From Rhizorhabdus histidinilytica (GTDB taxonomy: Bacteria; Pseudomonadota; Alphaproteobacteria; Sphingomonadales; Sphingomonadaceae): a stretch of DNA of 64,000 bases. How positions within the stretch are numbered: the stretch's first letter is position 1; each line of letters starts with the position of its first letter. Shown one piece after another: positions 17,132 through 24,204 of the stretch. Location of the stretch: positions 62,001 to 126,000 of the forward strand of contig NZ_FUYM01000002.1 in the NCBI RefSeq assembly GCF_900167915.1. The letters are read 5' to 3'. The notes below the pieces were generated by a model. It was not told where the DNA came from. It searched no databases and saw only the letters and a program-made list of their open reading frames with translations. A program made the translations under genes and the position numbers.

Positions 17132-18141
17132 TTCGCCCGCGCCTTGATCCACAGGTGGCGGGCCAGCATCAGCGGCGGCATCCGCATCCAGTGCGAACGG
17201 ACATAGAAGCCGAGCCGGTTGAATGGGCGGATGGAGCGGCCCCAGCCGTCGCGCGCCAGCAGGCGCCGGACGAACAATGTGTCGCGCATCCGGTCATGGC
17301 CGGCGAGGCGCGGTTCGACCGGTGTCGCGAACAGCCGGTCGGCGAGGCGCAGAGCCAGGGCGACCGGCTCGATCATCTGATGCCGGCGCGCGCGTGCGTC
17401 GAGCCGCGCCCAGAAGCCGGGCGCCGCCGCGAACAGGCGCAGCAGCCGATCGACGTCCCACAGGTTGCGCAGCCCGCCGGCCAGGTCGCCGTCGGCGAAC
17501 AAATGGGTGGCGGCATGAACGATCATGTCGGCAGGGGAGAGGATGCGGAGCCCCGGTGCCACCTCGACGCTATCCTCGATCAGCGCGGCGGCGTCCGGCC
17601 GGCGCCGCGCGGTCAACGGCAGGATGCTGTGGTGGACGTCGATCATGCTGCCGCGATCGCGATGCACCAGCGGCGGCAACTCGTGCATCCAGCGGCGATA
17701 ATAGGCCTGGCTGTAATCATCGTCCTTCGCCCATTCGAAGCCGGCGGCGAGCAGCGCCGCTTCGGCCTCGTCGAGCCGCTCGCGCGGCAGCAATATGTCG
17801 AGGTCGCCGACCACGCGGCCGATCGCGGCGGGCAGCCCGGCAAAGGCGAAGGCGCTGCCCTTGAGCAGGATCGGGGCGATGCCGAGCGGGGCGAGCGCGC
17901 GGCGCGCCATCTCTACCTCCCACAGCGCCTGGGTCCGGCCGAATTCGGCCTGCGCGCGGGCGTCCTCCAGGGCGCGGGCGACCGGCGCCGGCAGCGGCAT
18001 GTCGGCGAGGCGATAGGCGAGGCTGCCGTCGAGCCGCTCGGCGCGGGCGATGGCGAGCAGGCTCGTCCAGCCATCGGGCGCGAGGCCGAGCGTCGAGACG
18101 GGATCGGCCAGCGCGGTCGCCAGTGCGCGCGCATCCTTCAT
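17128..18141 (-). CDS. Nucleotidyltransferase family protein (NTP_transf_5 type) of HPr-rel-A system
   Basis: A 337-residue protein of the uncharacterised nucleotidyltransferase family. The motif pair is APILLKGSAFAFAG (about residues 88-101) and VGDLDILLP (about 112-120, the two metal-binding Asp), followed by SMIDVHHSIL with a third acidic residue. Such proteins accompany HprK-like kinases and PqqD-like peptide carriers in lasso-peptide-like and HPr-rel-A loci. The reaction, probably nucleotidyl transfer to a protein or small molecule, is not known. The start at 18141 is ten bases after the kinase stop; the gene ends overlapping pabB. Confidence 0.8.
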   Translation of the reverse strand: MKDARALATALADPVSTLGLAPDGWTSLLAIARAERLDGSLAYRLADMPLPAPVARALEDARAQAEFGRTQALWEVEMARRALAPLGIAPILLKGSAFAFAGLPAAIGRVVGDLDILLPRERLDEAEAALLAAGFEWAKDDDYSQAYYRRWMHELPPLVHRDRGSMIDVHHSILPLTARRRPDAAALIEDSVEVAPGLRILSPADMIVHAATHLFADGDLAGGLRNLWDVDRLLRLFAAAPGFWARLDARARRHQMIEPVALALRLADRLFATPVEPRLAGHDRMRDTLFVRRLLARDGWGRSIRPFNRLGFYVRSHWMRMPPLMLARHLWIKARAK

Positions 18142-18151
18142 GGCCAGGGCC

Positions 18152-19018
18152 TCACAGGCCGGCCTCGGCGCAGAACTGCTCGACGATCGCGATGCCGCTG
18201 TCGGTGTCGGGATAGGCGAAGCGCGCGGCCGGGATCGTCTCGACGATCCGCAGCACATGGTCGAAGGCCGGCTCGCCGAGGGCGATATAGTTGGTCGATC
18301 CCTCGGTCAGCCGCATGAACAGCTCGGACCGGCTGACCCCGTCGCTCGCCGGCTCGAACCCGTAGGAGGGGAACAGGATCAGCGCCGGCTCGGCCGGTTC
18401 GTCCATCCGCGCGATCGCCTCCGCATTGGGGCGCAGGTGGCGCAGCTCGCCCTTGGGCGTGGCGCTCAGATGCGGGCCGAAGCGGGCGGGATCGGCGACC
18501 CGCGCCTCGGCCTCGGCGATCGCGCTGTTCTTCAGGCTGATCGCGCGAGGGAAGGGGATCAGCCGGCCGGTCGCCAGGTCGATCATCACGAATTCGTCCG
18601 CCAGCAGCCGCCAGCCGCGTTCGGCGAGCAGCGCGGCGAGGGTCGATTTGCCCGAGCCGGAGTCGCCGGGCATGATCAGCGCCTTGCCGCCGCGCTCGAC
18701 CGCCGAGGCGTGGATCAGCAGGTGGCGGCACTCGCCGAGCGCGACCTGCATGTTCATCGCCATCTCGATCGCCAGCAGGGCGTGGCCGAACGCCATCGGC
18801 ACCGTGTCGGGCAGGTTGTGGTCGCCTTCGATCGCGACCTGCGGGCGGATCCAGCGGCGCCAGGGGCGTGGTGGGCCGATCCGCGCCGTCACCGTGGCGA
18901 TGCCGTCGGCCGGCGCGGGATAGCCGGCATAGAGGCGGCGCAGCACCGCGATCGGCGCGGCCCAGGCCGACCCGATCCGGTAGGATATCGGCCCCACGCG
19001 GACGTCGAAACCGTGCAT
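18152..19018 (-). CDS. HprK-related kinase A
   Basis: A 288-residue relative of HPr serine kinase/phosphorylase. The central block has LLIHASAV (His 103) followed by the Walker A loop PGDSGSGKST (about 117-126) and LLADEFVMIDLATG, the HprK-type nucleotide fold. A basic-acidic substrate region follows (PFPRAISLKNSAI). No PTS HPr gene is adjacent, so the phosphoacceptor is probably not classical HPr; related kinases in lasso-peptide clusters phosphorylate a peptide Ser. The ATG at 19018 shares a base with the stop of the PqqD-like gene. The family is well supported; the substrate is unknown. Confidence 0.85.
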   Translation of the reverse strand: MHGFDVRVGPISYRIGSAWAAPIAVLRRLYAGYPAPADGIATVTARIGPPRPWRRWIRPQVAIEGDHNLPDTVPMAFGHALLAIEMAMNMQVALGECRHLLIHASAVERGGKALIMPGDSGSGKSTLAALLAERGWRLLADEFVMIDLATGRLIPFPRAISLKNSAIAEAEARVADPARFGPHLSATPKGELRHLRPNAEAIARMDEPAEPALILFPSYGFEPASDGVSRSELFMRLTEGSTNYIALGEPAFDHVLRIVETIPAARFAYPDTDSGIAIVEQFCAEAGL

Positions 19019-19299
19019 CAGCCGACCTCGACCAGGCCGATGCCGGCGAGATCGGTCAGCCGCGCCTCGACCACGGCGCGCGCCTCCGCGTCCTCGGGGA
19101 GGCCGAGCGTCGCGCAGAGCGAGGTCGTCAGCCGCGCCGCATCCATCGGCTTGGCGGCGAGCAGCGCCAGCATCTGGGGCAGCGGGCTGTCGAGGAAATG
19201 GGTCGCGCCGGACGGCCGATGGAAGACAAGGGTCATCCCGTCGATCGGGTGCGTCCGGCAATGCTGGGGGAAATCAGTGCGGTAGGTCGGCGTGGTCAC
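19018..19299 (-). CDS. PqqD family protein, HPr-rel-A system peptide chaperone
   Basis: A 93-residue small winged-helix-like protein. The N-terminal half (HPIDGMTLVFHRPSGATHFL) and the central LLAAKPMDAARL and C-terminal VEARLTDLAGIGLVEV match the PqqD / RiPP-recognition-element fold, which binds leader peptides and presents them to modifying enzymes. It lies between a Tat-signal protein (22 bases upstream) and the HprK-like kinase (overlapping TGATG), so it could deliver one to the other. That link is inference from order; no binding motif is defined. Confidence 0.8.
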   Translation of the reverse strand: MTTPTYRTDFPQHCRTHPIDGMTLVFHRPSGATHFLDSPLPQMLALLAAKPMDAARLTTSLCATLGLPEDAEARAVVEARLTDLAGIGLVEVG

Positions 19300-19321
19300 C
19301 GGTCAGCCTTGGCCGGCCGCC

Positions 19322-19762
19322 TTACTGGCGGCTCGGACTCTGCAGCGAGGCATAGCAGGTATAGCCCTGTTTCCCCATGGTCAGCTTCTTGATGTAATTA
19401 TTGTAGGCGTTGGTCTGCTGCGAGGTGTAGCCCGGATAGTTGGTGCCGTACTTCAGCGAATTCTTGACGTCCTCGCCGCTCAGCGGCTGCGACGGCGGCG
19501 GATAGCTGTTACCGGTGTTGGGGTTCACCACGTCGCCGTTGTTCTTGATCCACTTGTTCGGCTGGGTGGATTGCGGCACCGGGATCTGACAGGTCAGCGC
19601 CGAGACGGCGGCGTGGGCGATGCCGGGGCGGACCGTCACCACGGCGGCGGTGCCGAGCGCACCGATCCGCAGCATCGCGCGGCGCGTCTGCGCGGTCTCC
19701 GCTTCCCCGGGCGCGGCGGCGGCGGGCCGCTCCGCTTCGGGCTGATCGTCCTCGTTACGCAT
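19322..19762 (-). CDS. Tat-signal exported protein at head of HPr-rel-A operon (unknown function)
   Basis: A 146-residue protein I do not recognise. Residues 1-25 are acidic/Ala-Pro rich; then comes a twin-arginine signal (TRRAMLRIGALGTAAVVTV) ending AHA (residues 49-51) before AVSAL. The mature part is about 95 residues, rich in Asn, Gln, Ser, Thr, Tyr and Pro, with exactly two cysteines (C58 and C136) and a polar C-terminus ending SLQSPSRQ. It is the first gene of the operon with a PqqD-like carrier, HprK-like kinase and nucleotidyltransferase, making it the obvious candidate substrate. A GGGGGA purine stretch precedes the ATG at 19762. Confidence 0.7.
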   Translation of the reverse strand: MRNEDDQPEAERPAAAAPGEAETAQTRRAMLRIGALGTAAVVTVRPGIAHAAVSALTCQIPVPQSTQPNKWIKNNGDVVNPNTGNSYPPPSQPLSGEDVKNSLKYGTNYPGYTSQQTNAYNNYIKKLTMGKQGYTCYASLQSPSRQ

Positions 19763-19878
19763 AATCATCCCCCACTCGTCCGGTCGTATTACCGCCAATC
19801 GCCGGTGGAGGCGAGGCCGGAATGTCGGGCTGGCTTTTATGTCCGATAGATTTCACAATTCGGTTATAATGGGGACGG

Positions 19879-21123
19879 ATGAAGCATGAACCGCTGCCGG
19901 ATATCGGCGAGGACGAGGTCGTGAAGCGGCGCGGCAGGGGCCTGCGTGCCGCCGTGGCGTTCGGGCTGGTGGCGGTGGCCGCCTGGCTGCTGTCGGCGCC
20001 GATGGCAGCGGCACTGGTGGTCGGCGTGATCGCGGCCTTCTTCGCCTGGATGCCGGCGGTGTCGCCGTACGAGCCGCCGGCGCTGATTCCCGCCCCGGTG
20101 CTCGACATGCCCGACCGCACCCAGGAGGTCATCGACGCCGTCGACGACGCGCTGCTGATCATCGAGCGGCAGCGGATCGTGACCGCCAACGACGCCGCCC
20201 GGCGTCTGTTCGGGGCGGAACGGGTGGAAGGCGATTTCCGGCTGGCGCTGCGGCATCCCGCGGCCGCCGACCTGATCACCTCCGACCGCGACGTCGATTC
20301 CCCGATCGAGATCGCGGGGATCGGCGACGCCGACCGGCGATGGGCGATGAGCGTCCGAGCCATCGCCGGGGGCGCCAAGCTGGTCACCCTGCGCGACCGC
20401 ACCGAAAGCTGGATCGCCGAGCGGATGCGTGTCGATTTTGTCGCCAATGCCAGCCATGAGCTGCGCACGCCGCTGGCGACGATCATCGGCTTCATCGAGA
20501 CGCTGGGCGAGGGCGGCGGTGCCGAGGACGCGGCGATCCGGGAACGTTTCCTGGGCATCATGATGGGCGAGGCGAAGCGCATGCAGCAGCTCGTCGACGA
20601 CCTGATCTCGCTGTCGCGGATCGAGGCCGATCGGTTCTCGACGCCGCAGACCCCGCTCGCGCTGGGCCCCGTCGTCGAGGAGGTGGTGGGCGTGATCCGC
20701 TCGGGCATGCGCGACGACGGCGACCGGATCGAGCTGACCATCGCCCGCGTTCCCGAGGTGCGCGCCGATCGCGTCCAGATCGCCCAGCTGCTCCACAACC
20801 TGATCGGCAACTCGATCAAATATGGCAGGGCGGGGACGCCGATCCGGGTGCTGCTGGATTCGATGCAGGGCAAGGTGCGGCTCAGGGTGGCCGACGAGGG
20901 CGAGGGGGTCGCGGCCGAGCATCTGCCGCGCCTGACCGAGCGCTTCTACCGGGTCGATGCGGGCCGCAGCCGGTCGATCGGCGGAACCGGCCTCGGCCTG
21001 GCGATCGTCAAGCATATCGCCGAACGGCATCGGGCGGTGCTCGACATCGCGTCGCGGGTCGGAAAAGGCACGACCGTGACTGTCACATTTCCGGCCTTGT
21101 TGCCCGATGCATTGTCATCATAG
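19879..21123 (+). CDS. phoR: Phosphate regulon sensor histidine kinase
   Basis: A 414-residue membrane histidine kinase. Two N-terminal hydrophobic helices (about 23-58) precede a PAS-like region (about 80-170). Then follow the H-box ASHELRTPLATIIGF with phospho-acceptor His193, the N-box LLHNLIGNSIKYG, and G-boxes DEGEGVA and GGTGLGLAIVKHI. In the family PhoR phosphorylates PhoB when phosphate is scarce. It stands immediately before phoU and phoB. A TATAAT lies at 19865-19870 but with no clear -35. Divergent from the Tat-protein operon. Confidence 0.9.
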   Translation: MKHEPLPDIGEDEVVKRRGRGLRAAVAFGLVAVAAWLLSAPMAAALVVGVIAAFFAWMPAVSPYEPPALIPAPVLDMPDRTQEVIDAVDDALLIIERQRIVTANDAARRLFGAERVEGDFRLALRHPAAADLITSDRDVDSPIEIAGIGDADRRWAMSVRAIAGGAKLVTLRDRTESWIAERMRVDFVANASHELRTPLATIIGFIETLGEGGGAEDAAIRERFLGIMMGEAKRMQQLVDDLISLSRIEADRFSTPQTPLALGPVVEEVVGVIRSGMRDDGDRIELTIARVPEVRADRVQIAQLLHNLIGNSIKYGRAGTPIRVLLDSMQGKVRLRVADEGEGVAAEHLPRLTERFYRVDAGRSRSIGGTGLGLAIVKHIAERHRAVLDIASRVGKGTTVTVTFPALLPDALSS

Positions 21124-21192
21124 TGCAACAACTAGCTCACATAGGCCGCGCCAAGGCGGCGCCGGCTTCCGGAGCCGAAGGGAAGTGAAGCG

Positions 21193-21891
21193 ATGGCATC
21201 GGGACATACCGTCAAGGCGTTCGACGAGGATCTCGGCCAGCTCAGGGCGCTGATCTCGGAGATGGGCGGCCGCGCCGAGGCCGCCATCACCGGCGCGCTC
21301 GAGGCGCTGGTCAATCGTGATCTCGAATCCGCGGTCCGCATCGTCGAGGGCGACCGCAGGATCGACGAGCTGGAAGCCGAGGTCGAGCGCCAGGTGGTGC
21401 GGCTGATCGCGCTGCGCGCGCCGATGGCCGACGACCTGCGGGAGGTGCTCGCCGCGCTCAAGATCGCCGGCGTGGTCGAGCGGATGGGCGACTATGCCAA
21501 GAACATCGCCAAGCGGATCGCGCTGCTCCAGGAAGCGCGCGGCATGGAGGCGATGGCGGTGCTGCCGGCGATGGGCAAGATCGCGGCGGAGATGGTGCGC
21601 AACGTGCTCGACGCCTTCGTGCTGCGCGATGCCGAGGCGGCGATGGCCGTGGCCGCGCGCGACCGGGCAGTCGACGATTTCTACAACAGCCTGTTCCGCA
21701 CGCTGCTCACCTACATGATGGAAAATCCGCACAATATCACGGCGTCGACGCATCTGCTGTTCATCGCCAAGAATATCGAGCGGATCGGCGACCATGCCAC
21801 CAACGTCGCCGAAATGGTCTATTTCGCGGCGACCGGCCACCAGATGGCGGAACGCGCCAAGGGCGAAGACCCGCTCAGCGGAGATATTTGA
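21193..21891 (+). CDS. phoU: Phosphate-specific transport system accessory protein PhoU
   Basis: A 232-residue all-helical protein of two repeated three-helix domains. The family motifs are visible in both halves (ALRAPMADDLREVLAALKIA with GDYAKNIAKR, and FIAKNIERIGDHATNVAEMV). PhoU links the transporter to PhoR and represses the regulon when phosphate is plentiful. An 'aagggaagtgaagcg' purine stretch precedes the ATG. The stop overlaps the phoB start (TGATG). The usual pstSCAB genes that would sit between phoR and phoU are absent. Confidence 0.93.
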   Translation: MASGHTVKAFDEDLGQLRALISEMGGRAEAAITGALEALVNRDLESAVRIVEGDRRIDELEAEVERQVVRLIALRAPMADDLREVLAALKIAGVVERMGDYAKNIAKRIALLQEARGMEAMAVLPAMGKIAAEMVRNVLDAFVLRDAEAAMAVAARDRAVDDFYNSLFRTLLTYMMENPHNITASTHLLFIAKNIERIGDHATNVAEMVYFAATGHQMAERAKGEDPLSGDI

Positions 21892-22589
21892 TGGCACGTG
21901 CCCGGGTACTGCTTGTCGAAGACGATGCGGCGCTCGCCGAACTGGTCAGCTGGCACCTCGAGCGCGAGGATTTCGAGGTCGAACGCACCGCCGACGGCGA
22001 GGAGGCGATCCTGCTGGCGCGCGAGACCCCGCCCGATCTGGTGCTGCTCGACTGGATGATCGAAGGCGTCTCGGGGATCGAGGTGTGCCGCCGGCTGCGC
22101 CGCCTGCCCGACACCGCGAACGTACCGATCATCATGCTCACCGCCCGCGGCGAGGAGGAGGATCGCGTCCGCGGCCTCGAAACCGGCGCCGACGACTATG
22201 TCACCAAGCCGTTCAGCCCGCGCGAGCTGGTCGCGCGCGTCGGCGCGGTGCTGCGCCGCGTCCGCCCGGCGTTGGCCGGCGAGCGACTGTCCTATGCCGA
22301 CATCGAGATGGACACCGCCAGCCACCGCGTCCGCCGCGGCGGCGCGCCGATCAGCCTCGGGCCGACCGAGTTCCGCCTGCTCAAGCATTTCCTCGAGCAT
22401 CCCGGTCGCGTATTCTCGCGCGAGCGGCTGCTCGATTCGGTATGGGGCCGCGACAGCGACATCGAGCCCCGCACGGTCGACGTCCATATCCGGCGCTTGC
22501 GCAAGGCGATCAACCTGGCCGATTCGCCCGACCTGATCCGCACCGTCCGCTCCGCGGGCTACGCCCTCGACAGCGAAGGCATCGTCTGA
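21891..22589 (+). CDS. phoB: Phosphate regulon response regulator
   Basis: A 232-residue OmpR/PhoB-class response regulator. The receiver domain has the acidic pair ED-D at 10-12, phospho-acceptor Asp54 in VLLDWMIEG, and the conserved Lys in DDYVTKPFSPREL. The C-terminal winged helix contains EFRLLKHFLEHPGRVFSRE and RTVDVHIRRLRKAI. The true start is the ATG at 21891, which shares its A with the phoU stop, so the two are translationally coupled. Phosphorylated PhoB activates phosphate-starvation genes in the family. Confidence 0.93.
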   Translation: MARARVLLVEDDAALAELVSWHLEREDFEVERTADGEEAILLARETPPDLVLLDWMIEGVSGIEVCRRLRRLPDTANVPIIMLTARGEEEDRVRGLETGADDYVTKPFSPRELVARVGAVLRRVRPALAGERLSYADIEMDTASHRVRRGGAPISLGPTEFRLLKHFLEHPGRVFSRERLLDSVWGRDSDIEPRTVDVHIRRLRKAINLADSPDLIRTVRSAGYALDSEGIV

Positions 22590-22608
22590 CGGCGGAAAGC
22601 GATCGGAC

Positions 22609-22634
22609 AACTGTGTTGTTCTTATAATACAGTT
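22609..22634. promoter_or_regulatory. Palindromic operator-like site overlapping a TATAAT box
   Basis: AACTGTGTT and AATACAGTT form a 9-base inverted repeat (one mismatch) across eight bases. A TATAAT (22623-22628) falls inside, 45 bases ahead of the membrane-protein ATG. A repressor bound here would block this promoter. No dedicated regulator gene is adjacent. Confidence 0.45.
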
Positions 22635-22672
22635 CTGCTAGTCTCCCGCATACAGCATCGGGAGAAACACCC

Positions 22673-23746
22673 ATGTACAGCGAGAGCGATATCGATTCCG
22701 CGGTGCAGGCCGGGGCGCTCAGTCCTGACGCGGCCACCGCGTTGCGCGCCCATGTCGCTGCCCTGCGCGCGGTGCCGGCGGTCGACGAGGAGAGCTTTCG
22801 CCTGCTGACCGGCTTCAACGACATCTTCGTCTCGATCGCGACCGTATTGATGCTGGTGGCGATGGGCTGGATCGGCAACATGATCCGGCTGTTCGCGCCC
22901 GATCATGGCCCGTCGCCCTTCATCGGCTTCGCGGTCGCCTGCGCCGCCTGGGGCCTCGCCGAATATTTCACGCGCGAGCGGCGCATGGCGCTGCCCAGCA
23001 TCATCCTGTTGCTCGCCTTCGCGGGCGGCTTGTTCGCCGGCCTGTCGATGCTGCTGCTGTCCGCGCTGGGCCTGACGGAGACGGGGCCGGGCGACGAGCG
23101 GCTCCTCGCCCTCGTCATGGCCGCGAGCGCGGCGCTGTCCGCGGGCGGCGTCTGGCTGCACTGGCGGCGGTTTCACGTGCCGATCACCGTGGCCGCCGGT
23201 GCGGCGACGCTGGCGGCGCTGCTGCTCGCGCTGGCGGTCGCGGCGGCGCCGGTGCTCGCCGATCATCTGCTCAAGCTGGTCCTGCTCGCAGGGGGCGGCG
23301 TCTTCGCCCTCGCCATGTGGTGGGACATGAGCGACCGCACCCGCACCACCCGCCGGTCCGACGTCGCCTTCTGGCTCCACCTGCTGGCGGCACCGATGCT
23401 GGTCCATCCGATCTTTGCCGGGCTCGGCATGCTCCACGGCGAAGCGGCCGCGGCGCAGGCGGCGCTGGTCATCCTGATCTATGTCGTGCTGGGGCTGGTC
23501 GCGCTGGCGATCGACCGGCGCGCGCTGATGGTGTCGGCGCTCGCCTATGTGCTGTTCGCGCTGTCGAGCCTGATCAAGCAGAGTGGTGCGGTCGATCTCT
23601 CCTTCGGGCTGACCGCGCTGATCATCGGATCGGCGCTGCTGCTGCTTTCCGCCTTCTGGACGGCGGCGCGGCGGCAGGTCGTCGCGCTGCTGCCGGCCGA
23701 GTTGGCGGTGAAGCTGCCCGTGATCGACCGGCTCCAGCCGGCCTGA
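22673..23746 (+). CDS. Multi-pass membrane protein (DUF2157/DUF4401-like), function unknown
   Basis: A 357-residue protein. A soluble N-terminal segment (about 1-50, MYSESDIDSAVQAGALSP) is followed by about ten hydrophobic helices, for example SIATVLMLVAMGWIGNMI, SIILLLAFAGGLFAGLSMLL and ALMVSALAYVLFALSSL. The N-terminal 'tetrapeptide-like helix then many TMs' plan resembles DUF2157/DUF4401 membrane proteins, but no catalytic motif is visible. GGGAGAAACACCC precedes the ATG. It has its own promoter-operator (22609-22634) and no obvious operon partner. Confidence 0.7.
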   Translation: MYSESDIDSAVQAGALSPDAATALRAHVAALRAVPAVDEESFRLLTGFNDIFVSIATVLMLVAMGWIGNMIRLFAPDHGPSPFIGFAVACAAWGLAEYFTRERRMALPSIILLLAFAGGLFAGLSMLLLSALGLTETGPGDERLLALVMAASAALSAGGVWLHWRRFHVPITVAAGAATLAALLLALAVAAAPVLADHLLKLVLLAGGGVFALAMWWDMSDRTRTTRRSDVAFWLHLLAAPMLVHPIFAGLGMLHGEAAAAQAALVILIYVVLGLVALAIDRRALMVSALAYVLFALSSLIKQSGAVDLSFGLTALIIGSALLLLSAFWTAARRQVVALLPAELAVKLPVIDRLQPA

Positions 23747-23790
23747 GCCGGCTGGAGCTTCGAATCCATCCGCCAAGCGGAGCTTTCCTG

Positions 23791-23850
23791 AAGCGAATAT
23801 AATTTTTTCTGGATTAATTTCTATCTAAACGATAGAGAAATGGGTGTGGG
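23791..23850. promoter_or_regulatory. A+T-rich putative promoter of the TonB/dipeptidase cluster
   Basis: A strikingly A+T-rich patch in otherwise G+C-rich DNA. It holds TATAAT (23798-23803), a T6 run and the interrupted repeat CTATC-TAAAC-GATAG (within 23821-23835). It precedes a possible 40-codon reading frame at 23880 and the TonB receptor at 24205, and is the likely control region for the cluster. No -35 could be assigned. Confidence 0.4.
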
Positions 23851-23879
23851 TTGAATTCTCAACATCTCAGGAAAGATCG

Positions 23880-24002
23880 ATGAGCAGAAAACAGGGGGGC
23901 CGGACGCAGATCCAGAGCGTGGAGTCCGCACCGATCCCATTCGACGTCACTCCCCCGCCGGCCATGATGCCGGCCAAGGTCATGTGTTCGATGCGCGCCT
24001 GA
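23880..24002 (+). CDS. Possible 40-residue peptide upstream of TonB receptor
   Basis: ATG at 23880 with a strong ribosome site (CAGGAAAGATCG) opens a 40-codon frame ending TGA at 24000-24002. The product starts MSRKQGGRTQIQSVES and continues with a Pro-rich middle (IPFDVTPPPAMMPA) and one Cys near the C-terminus. No family is recognised. The good ribosome site, the A+T-rich promoter upstream and the peptide-handling genes downstream make it worth noting, but it could equally be a leader or chance frame. A longer minus-strand frame overlaps it. Confidence 0.35.
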   Translation: MSRKQGGRTQIQSVESAPIPFDVTPPPAMMPAKVMCSMRA

Positions 24003-24204
24003 TCCGCGCGCTGAAACCACTCCCATAGACCGGCCCCCGCGCCAGCGCGGCCGCGATCGCGTTCCAGCGAACCGAACACGCGGCGATCCGCCGCGAAGGC
24101 GGGCCGGTCCCATTCTTCCATCGCCTCTCATGGCGGCGACCTGTGCCCCCGCGCACCGGCCGCTTCCGGTCGCGCGCGCCATGAACCTTCAAGAAAGATC
24201 CGCC

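Noticed and set aside
23867-24121. An 84-residue minus-strand frame antisense to the possible 40-residue peptide
   Set aside because: No ribosome site, no recognisable family and arginine/glycine-rich composition typical of antisense frames in this G+C-rich DNA; kept only as an alternative.
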